A DNA stretch of 26,695 nt from Deferribacteraceae bacterium UBA6793 (lineage in GTDB: Bacteria > Chrysiogenota > Deferribacteres > Deferribacterales > Geovibrionaceae): positions 21,730 to 48,424 of the forward strand of contig DKFP01000012.1 of NCBI GenBank assembly GCA_002452405.1, in the 5' to 3' direction. Made by a program: the position numbers and the translations under genes. Position 1 is the stretch's first letter, and every line of letters begins with the position of its first letter. Positions 14,674-23,317 of the stretch are shown here, piece by piece. Below the pieces are notes generated by a model. It had not been told where the DNA came from. It saw only the letters and a program-made list of their open reading frames with translations, and did no database searches.

Positions 14674-16631
14674 TGCATTACAGAGAACTTGTAGACCTTT
14701 TAAACCTATACAGCAGAAAGTATTACACAGAGGACAATCCTCTTGTTTCCGATGCGGAATACGACAAACTTTACAATGAGCTTGTGCGTATGGAGGCAGA
14801 AGACCCGTCGATAATCAAACCGGATTCCCCCACTCAGCGTGTCGGTGACAGACCCGTCAGTGGGTTGGAAAGCGTTGTTCATGAGATAAAGATGCTTTCT
14901 CTTACAAACGTTTATAACGAAGAGGAACTGGAGCATTTCGTCAAAACAGCCGAAAAAGAAGCGGAGCGGACTCTCGACTTTGTTGTGGAGCCTAAGATAG
15001 ACGGGCTTGCCGTGGTGCTTACATATGAAAACGGAGTCCTTGTTCGTGCCGCCACACGCGGCGACGGCGTGGTGGGAGAGGATGTCACCCACAATGCAAA
15101 GACCGTTCTTTCACTACCGCTATTAATAGATTATAAGGAAAAACTCACCGTCAGGGGCGAGATATACATGCCTGTGAAGGCTTTTGAGAGGCTGAACCGC
15201 CAGCAGGCGGAGAAGGGGCTAAAACTGTTCGCCAACCCCCGCAACTGCGCCGCAGGTTCTCTGAAACTGCTGGACAGCAGGATTGCTGCAACGCGCGGGC
15301 TTGATATCTTCGTTTACGGAGTTGACCACGGCGGCAGCAAAAGCCACCAAGAAGACCTTGAATTTCTCCGTTCGCTGAATTTTCCTGTGAACCCTCTCAT
15401 AAAAAGATGCGCGGACCTCAAAGAGGTAAGAGAGCATGTCGAATATATCGGCAGCGTCCGTACTTCGCTGGAATACGATATCGACGGTGCCGTTATCAAA
15501 GTCGATTCAAAAGAGGCTCAGGACATACTGGGCGTTACCATAAAAGCCCCGAAATGGGCGACCGCATACAAATATCCGTCACAGGAGGCGACCACGAAAC
15601 TGCTGGACGTGGATTTTCAGGTGGGGCGCACCGGAACCATAACTCCCGTGGCGAAACTTGAACCTGTTTTTCTTGCAGGTTCAACAATTTCAAACGCGAC
15701 ACTCCATAATTATGACGAGGTGGCGCGCCTCGGTCTTCTCGTTGGCGACAGGGTGATCATACGCAAAGGAGGGGATGTTATCCCCAAAGTTGTGATGGCT
15801 GTCACCGACGTGCGCACAGGGGACGAACGGGAGATTTCCTATCCTTCGGTCTGTCCTGTTTGTGCTACAGAACTCGTTAAAGACGAAGAGGACGTTTCGG
15901 CGAAATGCCCGAACATTGACTGTCCTGCTCGCATAAAGTTGTCCATACTGCATTTCGCATCCCGCAAGGCGATGGATATTCAGGGGTTCGGCGAGGCGCT
16001 GGTGGAGACGCTGGTCGATGGCGGCTACATGCACGACATAGCCGATATATATGAAACCGATTTCGATTTCCTTAAAGAAAGGGATGGTTTCGGTGAAAAA
16101 TCAGTGGAAAACCTGAAAACCGCTATTGAGGAATCCATGAAGCGCCCTTTTGACAAGGTGCTTTTCGGCATAGGTATAAAACACGTCGGCGAGCGCACAG
16201 CGCAGGTGCTGGCGGAGCATTTCGGCGATATTGACGCACTCATCGGTGCGTCCGTTGAAGAGCTTGATTCCATCAGAGACGTAGGAGAAGAGACATCTAA
16301 GGCGATTTTTGAAGCATTCCGCAGCGAAAGAGTGATATTATTGATAAACAGGCTGAAAAAGGCCGGACTGAAATTCGCTTATGAAAAGTCCGAGAACTCT
16401 TCGGATGTGCTGACCGGAAAAACGTTCCTTGTCACAGGAACGCTCTCCAGACCCAGGGAGTATTTTCATCAGCTTATAAAGGACAACGGCGGCAAACTTG
16501 CGTCGTCGGTCTCAAAGAATCTCGACTATCTTATTGCCGGAGAAAAAGCCGGTTCAAAGCTGGAAAAGGCACAGAAGCTCGGTGTCGCCGTTATCGGTGA
16601 AGAACAATTTTTGGAGATGCTGAATGTCTGA
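14673..16631 (+). CDS. ligA: NAD-dependent DNA ligase LigA
   Basis: This 652-residue enzyme seals nicks in replication and repair using NAD+. It shows the Ia domain with YYTEDNPLVSDAEYDKLY, the nucleotidyltransferase motif VEPKIDGLAVV with the adenylated Lys108, TRGDG, the OB-fold region with VGRTGTITPVAKLEPV, a four-cysteine zinc finger (CPVCATEL...CPNIDCPARI), helix-hairpin-helix repeats (FGIGIKHVGERTAQVLAEHFG) and a C-terminal BRCT domain (FLVTGTLSRPREYFHQLI onward). It is complete and of normal length. Translation begins directly at the 3' copy of a 14-bp direct repeat that provides AAAGGA. It overlaps the next gene by 8 bp. Confidence 0.97.
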   Translation: MHYRELVDLLNLYSRKYYTEDNPLVSDAEYDKLYNELVRMEAEDPSIIKPDSPTQRVGDRPVSGLESVVHEIKMLSLTNVYNEEELEHFVKTAEKEAERTLDFVVEPKIDGLAVVLTYENGVLVRAATRGDGVVGEDVTHNAKTVLSLPLLIDYKEKLTVRGEIYMPVKAFERLNRQQAEKGLKLFANPRNCAAGSLKLLDSRIAATRGLDIFVYGVDHGGSKSHQEDLEFLRSLNFPVNPLIKRCADLKEVREHVEYIGSVRTSLEYDIDGAVIKVDSKEAQDILGVTIKAPKWATAYKYPSQEATTKLLDVDFQVGRTGTITPVAKLEPVFLAGSTISNATLHNYDEVARLGLLVGDRVIIRKGGDVIPKVVMAVTDVRTGDEREISYPSVCPVCATELVKDEEDVSAKCPNIDCPARIKLSILHFASRKAMDIQGFGEALVETLVDGGYMHDIADIYETDFDFLKERDGFGEKSVENLKTAIEESMKRPFDKVLFGIGIKHVGERTAQVLAEHFGDIDALIGASVEELDSIRDVGEETSKAIFEAFRSERVILLINRLKKAGLKFAYEKSENSSDVLTGKTFLVTGTLSRPREYFHQLIKDNGGKLASSVSKNLDYLIAGEKAGSKLEKAQKLGVAVIGEEQFLEMLNV

Positions 16632-17433
16632 TAAAATCTATATCATATCCGACGGTACGGGGCAGAGCGCCGTAAATATCATGAAGGCGGCTCTGTTGCA
16701 GTTCAACGAGCCTAACATAAAGCTGTCTGTCTATTCAATGGTGCACGAGGAATCACAGCTGCGTTCAATACTGGAACACGCTAAGATAGATAATTCTATG
16801 ATAGCCTGCACAATGGTCAGCCGCACAAACAGGGATATTGTGAAAAAATTCTGTGAAGAGAACAACATCACCCATGTGGACATCCTTGGTCCTCCTCTGG
16901 ACGTTCTCGCGGAGCACCTGAACAAAACGCCTCTGGAAACTCCCGGCGTTCTGCGTAAAGTGGATGAAAAATACTTCAAACGTATCGAGGCTATGGAGTT
17001 CACTCTTACACACGACGACGGCAAGACCCTGCGCGGCATAGCCGAGGCTGATCTCGTTATCCTCGGACTTTCCAGAACTTCCAAGACTCCAACATCTTTT
17101 TATCTCGCACAACAGGGGTTTAAAGTTATAAATATCCCGCTTGTGCCTGAAGTGCCCATAAGCGAAGACATATATAAAATAGACCAGAACCGCATCGTTA
17201 TCCTTATGATGGAGCCGGAGGTTCTGCAAAAGGTGCGCAGCGCACGTCTCAGGCATTACAGAACCACAAGCAACTATAACAATATCAATAAGATATTTGA
17301 AGAAGTGGAGTTCTGCTACGAACTTGTGCGCAAGAACCGCAAATGGAACATGGTTAACACAACCAATAAGTCCATTGAAGAAACTGCGAGAGAAATTATC
17401 CATTCGGTATACGGGCGCGATATGGAGCTTTAA
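16624..17433 (+). CDS. Pyruvate,phosphate dikinase / PEP synthase regulatory protein
   Basis: This 269-residue DUF299 protein is a bifunctional kinase and phosphorylase. It inactivates PPDK or PEP synthase by ADP-dependent threonine phosphorylation and reactivates it by Pi-dependent dephosphorylation. The opening IYIISDGTGQSAVNIMKAAL and the phosphate-binding loop GLSRTSKTPTSFYLA (148-162) are family hallmarks, as is YKIDQNRIVILMMEPEVL. Which target is used cannot be told, as neither PPDK nor PEP synthase is in the window. It overlaps ligA by 8 bp and ends the run of overlapping genes that began with the flagellar operon. No strong terminator is visible after it. Confidence 0.92.
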   Translation: MSDKIYIISDGTGQSAVNIMKAALLQFNEPNIKLSVYSMVHEESQLRSILEHAKIDNSMIACTMVSRTNRDIVKKFCEENNITHVDILGPPLDVLAEHLNKTPLETPGVLRKVDEKYFKRIEAMEFTLTHDDGKTLRGIAEADLVILGLSRTSKTPTSFYLAQQGFKVINIPLVPEVPISEDIYKIDQNRIVILMMEPEVLQKVRSARLRHYRTTSNYNNINKIFEEVEFCYELVRKNRKWNMVNTTNKSIEETAREIIHSVYGRDMEL

Positions 17434-17517
17434 ACATTTTCCTGTCATAAACTTAACATAAAGATGTTTGATTATTAGCATAATAAGTAATTATATTGTT
17501 TAATTAATCTGTAAACT

Positions 17518-17547
17518 TTGTTGTTGATAAATCCTTTGCGATATAAT
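17518..17547 (+). promoter_or_regulatory. Sigma70-type promoter of the FadL-like gene
   Basis: A perfect -10 TATAAT (17542-17547) is preceded by TTGTTG (17518-17523) at 18-bp spacing, in a very AT-rich region (17440-17520) that could act as an UP element. Transcription would begin about 17554, leaving a leader of about 25 nt with GGAGG before the ATG at 17579. Confidence 0.6.
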
Positions 17548-17578
17548 AATCTCTTCAGACCGTTATTGTGGAGGATTT

Positions 17579-19024
17579 ATGAGAAAAATTTTATTATTTT
17601 CCGCGCTGCTTCTGACATCGGCATTTTCAGCCTTTGCAGGACACGTCGATACATACGGTATCGGCTCCAAGGCGACGTCTATGGGCGGTGCGGTGGTAGC
17701 AGGAATCGACGATCCCTTCGCCGTGTATTACAACCCCGCGGCAATGTCCAACATCAAACAGCCGACGTTCTCTATAGGTACACACCTTGTCGACCCGCAC
17801 CTTACAATTAAACAATACAGGGTAAACACGTCCGGCAGCGGACTTCAGGATCCCTCTTTCGGTGCGGACGGCATCAAGGATGAATCAGACCTGCTTATCG
17901 TGCCCCACATGGGCTATGTTCACCCTATCAACGACAAACTTACATTCGGCGTGGCTTTCTACGTTCCCTACGGTCTCGACCTGAGATGGAATCCGGATCC
18001 CGACGAAAACCCCGCTGCATACAACACATACCACTCATGGTATATGAGAGAGGTCATAACACCCTCTCTGTCATATAAAGTGAATGACAAACTCTCTCTC
18101 GGTGCAGGCATCTCCATCGGCAAGGCGAAAGCAGGCAACGAAAGAAAGAGATACGTTCCTGAAAATATGAAGAACGCCAACTATATGGCGGGCGTTGCGA
18201 AACAGCTTAAACCCGGATATTCCGATGCACAGGCTGCCGCTGTCGGTCAGAAACTTGCAGCAGCTTACACAGAGCTTGACGGCGCAGACATTGACATGGA
18301 GTATGAAGACAACTTCAACTGGTCATACAACCTCGGCGCTCTTTACAAATATAACGATAAACTCTCTTTCGGTATCGCATACCGCAGCTATTCAAACATC
18401 GACCTTGAAGGTGATGCGGATGTAAATCCCGATATGGCTTACTGGAAAAACGAACATCTCGGTTCCGATACTGCTGTGGACACACCCGATTCACTTCAGT
18501 TCGGCGTTGAATATAAAGTGACTCCCAAATTTAAAGTCGAGGCGGATATCGTGCGTACTTTCTGGAGCCGCATCGGTTCCTACACTGTTTACATGGACGA
18601 CTATCTGCTCCAGTCCGAGCTTGACGCAACCGCTATACCCGGCGCGAACGAAGAATATTTCAAAAGAGACTGGAAAGACACATGGCAGTACAGAGTCGGT
18701 GCCGAGTATCAGCTTAACGACATGGTTGCTCTCAGAGCCGGTTACTACTATGATCCCACAGTCGTTCCCGAAGACACTTTCGACGTTCTCTGGCCTGACT
18801 CTGATAAACACGTCTTTTCAGGCGGCGTCGGTCTTAATTTCGGACAAGTGTCAGTTGACACAGTTGTTCAGTACATAATGATAAGCGAAGTGTCCATCGA
18901 CTCCGGCGCGAGCCACAACCTTGACGACAGCTATTCCAGACCCGGACTGCACGATGCGGACGTTTCCGCAGTTGCAGGCGGACATATCTGGAGTTTCGGT
19001 GTGACCGCTTCCTATAAGTTCTGA
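17579..19024 (+). CDS. Outer-membrane hydrophobic-compound transporter, OmpP1/FadL/TodX family
   Basis: This 481-residue protein has a cleavable signal peptide (MRKILLFSALLLTSAFSAFA, residues 1-20) and the classic FadL N-terminus just after it: YGIGSKATSMGGAVVAGIDD then FAVYYNPAAMS with the NPA motif. The rest shows alternating amphipathic beta strands (KLSLGAGISIGKA, KLSFGIAYRSYSN, DSLQFGVEYKVT, QYRVGAEYQLNDMVALRAGYYYD) ending in WSFGVTASYKF with a terminal aromatic, as in outer-membrane barrels. Family members import long-chain fatty acids or other hydrophobic molecules; the substrate here is unknown. It is a single-gene unit with its own promoter and terminator. Confidence 0.92.
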   Translation: MRKILLFSALLLTSAFSAFAGHVDTYGIGSKATSMGGAVVAGIDDPFAVYYNPAAMSNIKQPTFSIGTHLVDPHLTIKQYRVNTSGSGLQDPSFGADGIKDESDLLIVPHMGYVHPINDKLTFGVAFYVPYGLDLRWNPDPDENPAAYNTYHSWYMREVITPSLSYKVNDKLSLGAGISIGKAKAGNERKRYVPENMKNANYMAGVAKQLKPGYSDAQAAAVGQKLAAAYTELDGADIDMEYEDNFNWSYNLGALYKYNDKLSFGIAYRSYSNIDLEGDADVNPDMAYWKNEHLGSDTAVDTPDSLQFGVEYKVTPKFKVEADIVRTFWSRIGSYTVYMDDYLLQSELDATAIPGANEEYFKRDWKDTWQYRVGAEYQLNDMVALRAGYYYDPTVVPEDTFDVLWPDSDKHVFSGGVGLNFGQVSVDTVVQYIMISEVSIDSGASHNLDDSYSRPGLHDADVSAVAGGHIWSFGVTASYKF

Positions 19025-19030
19025 TATCAC

Positions 19031-19065
19031 AGGGCGCAGATTGACACTGCGCCCTTTCCTTTTCT
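19031..19065 (+). terminator. Rho-independent terminator after the FadL-like gene
   Basis: A perfect 8-bp stem AGGGCGCA/TGCGCCCT (19031-19038 with 19048-19055) with a 9-nt loop is followed by a T-rich tract. It lies 6 bp after the stop codon. Confidence 0.88.
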
Positions 19066-19130
19066 CTTTTCTTTGGCAATCAAATCCAGTATCATACTTG
19101 CAAAAATGAATAACGGAGACTGACCCGCTT

Positions 19131-19970
19131 ATGCTGTCAAGAAGGGATTTTTTAAGGATATCCTGTATAGCTGCCGTTTCGGCATCTCCCGCCGCCGCTT
19201 TTGGCGAGGTCCTGCATAAGTTCAACGCTGAACCGGAAGTTAAGGACAGCGTATTTTTCAGCAAAGATTATTTCAATAAGATAAAGGATTTCGACCGCAG
19301 TTTCGCCGACGACTTCATGGCGTCGCCACAGGAATATGCGATGATCCGTTCATGCCACACGAAGATACGCGCAGTTATGAACTATGTGGGTTTCGCAAAC
19401 TTTAACATACTGAACTACGACGACATGCTCAAACTTATGGGGCGCATATCGAAACTTCAGGGGCTGAACGCCCGCGAACAGAAATACGTCGATGAACTTT
19501 TCAGCCGCGATGCTTCGGTTTACGGGTTTTACGGCGAAAAGGTGATGACATCGCTCACCGACAACATAGACCGAAAAGATATAGTGAAAATACCACGAAC
19601 AGGACACTTTATCTATAAAGAGGCGGTCACTACGCATAATAAGATAATGAAGGATATGCGCAGTCTGACGCTGACATCCGGCATACGGGGGATCGTTAAA
19701 CAGCTGTATCTGTTTCTCAACAAAGCGGTTCAGACACAGGGAAACCTTTCTATGGCGTCCCGTTCTCTTGCGCCTGTTGGCTATTCCTTTCACGGTGTGG
19801 GCGATTTTGACGTGGGCATACGCAACTGGGGCGCGGACAATTTTACAGAGCGGTTCGCCACCACAAAAGAGTATGCAAGCCTTATTCATGGCGGATACAT
19901 GCGCATCCGGTATGACGAAAAAAACCCCTACGGCGTGCGCTTTGAACCGTGGCATGTGAAAGTGGTCTGA
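19131..19970 (+). CDS. Tat-exported M15 (VanY-like) metallopeptidase
   Basis: This 279-residue protein begins LSRRDFLRIS, a twin-arginine motif, followed by a hydrophobic stretch and ASPAAA, so it is predicted to be exported folded to the periplasm. The C-terminal half carries the M15 zinc-peptidase elements: RSLAPVGYSFHGVGDFDVG (His221 and Asp227 as likely zinc ligands) and FEPWHV (Glu272 catalytic, His275 ligand). Such enzymes are D-Ala-D-Ala carboxypeptidases or related peptidoglycan hydrolases. The His-to-Asp spacing is one residue shorter than in the SxHxxGxAxD pattern. The start has GGAG upstream. The stop overlaps the next gene's ATG by 1 bp (TGATG). Confidence 0.8.
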   Translation: MLSRRDFLRISCIAAVSASPAAAFGEVLHKFNAEPEVKDSVFFSKDYFNKIKDFDRSFADDFMASPQEYAMIRSCHTKIRAVMNYVGFANFNILNYDDMLKLMGRISKLQGLNAREQKYVDELFSRDASVYGFYGEKVMTSLTDNIDRKDIVKIPRTGHFIYKEAVTTHNKIMKDMRSLTLTSGIRGIVKQLYLFLNKAVQTQGNLSMASRSLAPVGYSFHGVGDFDVGIRNWGADNFTERFATTKEYASLIHGGYMRIRYDEKNPYGVRFEPWHVKVV

Positions 19971-21244
19971 TGACACAAGCCTATAACCTTGTCGAGCGGT
20001 ACGTTCTATCGTTCTTTCAGAGGCTGACACTCAGCTACAGTTATTTTATCAGCAACGAACTGCGCAACCATGCGGCTGCTGCGGCTTATTATATGCTGCT
20101 TTCGCTTATTCCGCTGGTTCTGTTCCTGTTTTACATCTTCGATACCTTTCTGTCGCGATATCCGAACTTTTCGGAAGAGCTGTTCTATTTGCTTTATACG
20201 TTTAATGAAAATATTTCACCGCAGATGTTTAAAGATCTCGGCATATCCGGCAGCGCGGGAAGCGCGCTTGGTATAGTCGGTCTTCTGAACCTTGTGTGGT
20301 CAAGCAGACTTATTCTTGTAGCTATCCAAAGGGCGTTCTTCGTCATTTTTCCGTCGGAGAGCAAGCGTAATTTTCTGATGGAGAACGTTATCGCGTTTGT
20401 AATACTCCCGGTTGTGTTCGCGCTCGTGCTTATACTGTCGGTTTTCAGCGGTCTTAAAGGTCTGATAATAGAGTATCTGACGTTCTTTAATATCACAGGT
20501 GCAATGGTCATAAACACTATATCCATCGTTTCCAGCGTGGTTGCGGTATTTCTCAGTTTTCTGCTTGTTTTCGCCAGCTTCAAATATATTCCGGTTAAAA
20601 GACCTGACAATAAAAGTGCAGCAAAGGGTGCCGTTCTGTTTCTTGTGCTTTACGGGGCTGTGAAATTCGCCGCATTCGGAATGTTTCATCTGTTCAGCGT
20701 CAGCACGGCATACGGTATCGTCGGTTCTGTGATAGTTATTCTGGTTTGGGCGTATTTCGTATTCATGATCTACCTTTACTGCGCTCAGTTCGTTTTCGTG
20801 TGCTACCGTGCGGATATTATGATACTCAACAAGCTGTTTTCTCTGGAAAAACCCTCGCCGTTTTTCATGCGTATGAACAGTCACCTCCTTTCAAAGTTCA
20901 CCAGAACGCTGAAAGAAGGAGAGATCCTGTTTAAACAGGGGGACGAGAGTTTCGACGTGTATTATATAGAGGACGGCAGAATGAGTATCAATATTGAAGG
21001 CAGACGGGTCGGTGTCGTCGGAGCAGGAGAGATATTCGGCGAGATGGCGCATATCACCGGAGAACCCAGAACCGCCACTTTGCAGGCTGATTGCGACACA
21101 CGGGTGCTGGCACTGTCGCCTTATGAGTTCGACGAGATAATGAAAGACAGCTACGTCCTTTCAAGGCGGGTTATGACGGCTCTCTGCGGAAGACTAAGAA
21201 AAACCGACGCGGCATTAAGCAGGCTGAATACGGAAGAGGACTAG
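19970..21244 (+). CDS. YihY/BrkB-family membrane protein fused to a cyclic-nucleotide-binding domain
   Basis: This protein has 424 residues. Residues about 25-285 form a YihY/BrkB-type domain (once misnamed RNase BN) with six likely membrane helices (about 38-60, 97-125, 139-162, 175-205, 220-243 and 247-278) and the family sequence NHAAAAAYYMLLSLIPL. Residues about 305-400 form a Crp-type cNMP-binding domain, with KEGEILFKQGD and a complete phosphate-binding cassette EIFGEMAHITGEPRTATL (354-371, including Glu358 and Arg367). No DNA-binding helix-turn-helix follows. ATG 19970 is chosen over an upstream in-frame start because it overlaps the M15 stop. The molecular role of YihY proteins is unclear; ligand-gated membrane function is an inference. 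Confidence 0.87.
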   Translation: MTQAYNLVERYVLSFFQRLTLSYSYFISNELRNHAAAAAYYMLLSLIPLVLFLFYIFDTFLSRYPNFSEELFYLLYTFNENISPQMFKDLGISGSAGSALGIVGLLNLVWSSRLILVAIQRAFFVIFPSESKRNFLMENVIAFVILPVVFALVLILSVFSGLKGLIIEYLTFFNITGAMVINTISIVSSVVAVFLSFLLVFASFKYIPVKRPDNKSAAKGAVLFLVLYGAVKFAAFGMFHLFSVSTAYGIVGSVIVILVWAYFVFMIYLYCAQFVFVCYRADIMILNKLFSLEKPSPFFMRMNSHLLSKFTRTLKEGEILFKQGDESFDVYYIEDGRMSINIEGRRVGVVGAGEIFGEMAHITGEPRTATLQADCDTRVLALSPYEFDEIMKDSYVLSRRVMTALCGRLRKTDAALSRLNTEED

Positions 21245-21291
21245 CGTGCCGGTCTGGTCGGAAAGTCTGAAAGTCTTTTTAGAAATATTTA

Positions 21292-21320
21292 TTGACAGAC
21301 CTACCCGTTTCACCTATAAA
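21292..21320 (+). promoter_or_regulatory. Strong sigma70-type promoter of ffh-rpsP operon
   Basis: A consensus -35 TTGACA (21292-21297), an exact 17-bp spacer and TATAAA (21315-21320) are present. The start would be about 21327, giving a leader of about 35 nt before ffh. This is one of the two best vegetative promoters in the window, as expected for SRP and ribosomal genes. Confidence 0.85.
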
Positions 21321-21361
21321 CTTTAGTTCACCCTTATAACGTCCTAGAGGTGCGTTTAAAA

Positions 21362-22714
21362 ATGTTTGCTACTCTTAATGACAAGCTCAACGGCGTATTC
21401 AAAAAGCTGAAAAAGCAGGTACGTCTTGATGAAAGCAATATAACAGAAGCACTTAAAATGGTGCGGATGGCTCTGCTGGAGGCGGATGTCAACTATAAGG
21501 TCGTCAAAAACTTTATAGGAAGCGTTCAGGCAAAGGCTATGGGCGAAGAGGTTTTAAAGAGCCTTACACCGGATCAGGTCTTCATTAAGATTGTGCACGA
21601 CGAGCTTGTAGAGATTCTCGGCGGAAAGGACTACGACGAGGGCAAGATAAGGCTGAACTCGCAGCCCCCCACCGTAATCATGATGGCGGGTCTTCAGGGT
21701 TCCGGTAAAACTACTTCCGCGGGCAAACTCGCGGGGCTGCTGATGAAGCAGAAAAGAAACGTTCTGCTTGTTGCCGGCGACATATACCGCCCCGCAGCGA
21801 TAGATCAGCTTGAAACTCTGGGTAAACAGCTCAACTGCGACGTTTACTCCGACAAACAGAGCAGAGACGCGGTGAAAATTGCCGCAGACGCTCTTGCATA
21901 CGCTAAAAAGACCGCGAAAGACGTGGTTATTATAGATACCGCCGGACGACTCCACATTGACGAGGAGCTGATGGCGGAGCTTGTCCGCACAAAAGAGGCT
22001 GTTACGCCTGACGAAATACTTTTCGTTGCGGACGCAATGACAGGTCAGGATGCCGTAAACGTTGCCAAGAGCTTTAACGAAAGCCTTGAGGCGACAGGTA
22101 TAATCCTTACCAAAATGGATGGTGATGCAAGAGGCGGCGCCGCACTCTCTATTAAAGAAGTGACAGGCAAACCCCTTAAATTCATCGGTACCGGCGAAAA
22201 AATGACCGAGTTCGAGGCGTTTTACCCCGACAGAATGGCGTCACGTATTCTCGGTATGGGTGATATCGTCACTCTGGTCGAAAGAGCGCAGGAGTCCATC
22301 GAGGACGGCGATGCGGAAGACATGGCCGAAAAGATGGCGAAACACGGTCTCGACTTCGACGATATGCTCAAACAGTTTAAGATGATAAAGAAAATGGGCT
22401 CCCTTGAGAGCATTATGCGCATGATTCCGGGGCTTGGCAACGTATCCATGGGCGACATGGACGAGAAACAGTTTAAGAAGATAGAAGCGATTATCTTCTC
22501 CATGACACGCCATGAACGCAAAAATGCCAAGATACTCAACTCCGGCAGAAGAAAAAGAATAGCAAGAGGCAGCGGAACATCCGTAGCCGATGTTAATAGA
22601 CTTGTCAATCAGCTTAATCAGATGAACAAGATGATGAAGCAGATGAAAAAGAAACTGGGTGGCTCCAATAAGCTGAACCCTGCCATGATGAGAGATTTTC
22701 TCAAAATGAGATAA
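21362..22714 (+). CDS. ffh: Signal recognition particle protein Ffh
   Basis: This 450-residue GTPase binds 4.5S RNA and delivers nascent membrane proteins to FtsY and the Sec translocon. It has the N domain (FATLNDKLNGVFKKL), the G1 loop GLQGSGKTT (110-118), the DTAGR G3 motif, the TKMDGDARGGAAL G4 region, and the methionine-rich M domain with the RNA-binding segment NSGRRKRIARGSGTS and MNKMMKQMKKK. ATG 21362 is preferred to an in-frame GTG at 21350, because AGAGG abuts that GTG but sits 11 nt before the ATG. The length is normal. Confidence 0.97.
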   Translation: MFATLNDKLNGVFKKLKKQVRLDESNITEALKMVRMALLEADVNYKVVKNFIGSVQAKAMGEEVLKSLTPDQVFIKIVHDELVEILGGKDYDEGKIRLNSQPPTVIMMAGLQGSGKTTSAGKLAGLLMKQKRNVLLVAGDIYRPAAIDQLETLGKQLNCDVYSDKQSRDAVKIAADALAYAKKTAKDVVIIDTAGRLHIDEELMAELVRTKEAVTPDEILFVADAMTGQDAVNVAKSFNESLEATGIILTKMDGDARGGAALSIKEVTGKPLKFIGTGEKMTEFEAFYPDRMASRILGMGDIVTLVERAQESIEDGDAEDMAEKMAKHGLDFDDMLKQFKMIKKMGSLESIMRMIPGLGNVSMGDMDEKQFKKIEAIIFSMTRHERKNAKILNSGRRKRIARGSGTSVADVNRLVNQLNQMNKMMKQMKKKLGGSNKLNPAMMRDFLKMR

Positions 22715-22753
22715 CAATAATAACAGTACAATAATTAAGTGAGGTACATTTAA

Positions 22754-23017
22754 GTGGCTACCAGAATCAGACTTGTAAGACTCGGACGTAAAAAAAGACC
22801 CTTCTACAGAATCGTTGTTTGCGATGCACAGGAAAGACGCAACGGTAATTTCATCGAAATCCTCGGCTATTACAACCCTATCCCCGCTGAGGCAGAAGTG
22901 AAAATAGACACCGAAAAAGCTCTTGACTGGCTGAAAAAAGGTGCACAGCCTTCCGACACGGTTAAAAACCTGCTGTCTAAACAAGGCGTAATCGCGCAAT
23001 ACGCAGCATCCAAATAA
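22754..23017 (+). CDS. rpsP: Ribosomal protein bS16
   Basis: This 87-residue small-subunit protein has the canonical opening ATRIRLVRLGRKKRPFYRIV and the VCDAQERRNGNFIEILGYYNP core. It begins with GTG, with GAGG 9 nt upstream. The order ffh-rpsP-khpA-rimM-trmD-rplS is widely conserved and confirms it. It lies 39 bp after ffh and should share its promoter. Confidence 0.97.
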   Translation: MATRIRLVRLGRKKRPFYRIVVCDAQERRNGNFIEILGYYNPIPAEAEVKIDTEKALDWLKKGAQPSDTVKNLLSKQGVIAQYAASK

Positions 23018-23042
23018 GCACTGTTGAATACAGAGGTGAACC

Positions 23043-23273
23043 ATGAAAGAGCTTGTTGAATTTATCGTTAAGTCTCTGGTTGATAAACCTGAGGCTGTGG
23101 AGCTTAAAGAGGTTGAGGGTGAAAAATCCGCAGTTCTTGAGCTTCGTGTGGACTCTGCCGACCTCGGCAAAGTTATCGGCAAGCAGGGACGCACGGCAAA
23201 GGCTATCAGAACGATAATCAATGCATCCGGCGTTAAAAACGGAAAGAAAGTCGTTCTGGAAATTCTGGACTGA
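23043..23273 (+). CDS. khpA: KH-domain RNA-binding protein KhpA
   Basis: This 76-residue protein is a single KH domain with the RNA-gripping loop GKVIGKQGRTAKAIRTI (GxxG at 46-49). It occurs between rpsP and rimM in many bacteria (also called YlqC). KhpA pairs with KhpB/Jag in RNA binding and cell-division control in firmicutes; its role here is not known. The start has GAGGTG before the ATG. Confidence 0.92.
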   Translation: MKELVEFIVKSLVDKPEAVELKEVEGEKSAVLELRVDSADLGKVIGKQGRTAKAIRTIINASGVKNGKKVVLEILD

Positions 23274-23317
23274 TTTTCCCATTGCAGAGGAGATAAAGAT
23301 TCCCTGCGGCGTGGTTC

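Noticed and set aside
17434..17517. Terminator after the PPDK regulatory gene
   Set aside because: Only a 5-bp AACAT/ATGTT pairing is seen, too weak to call.
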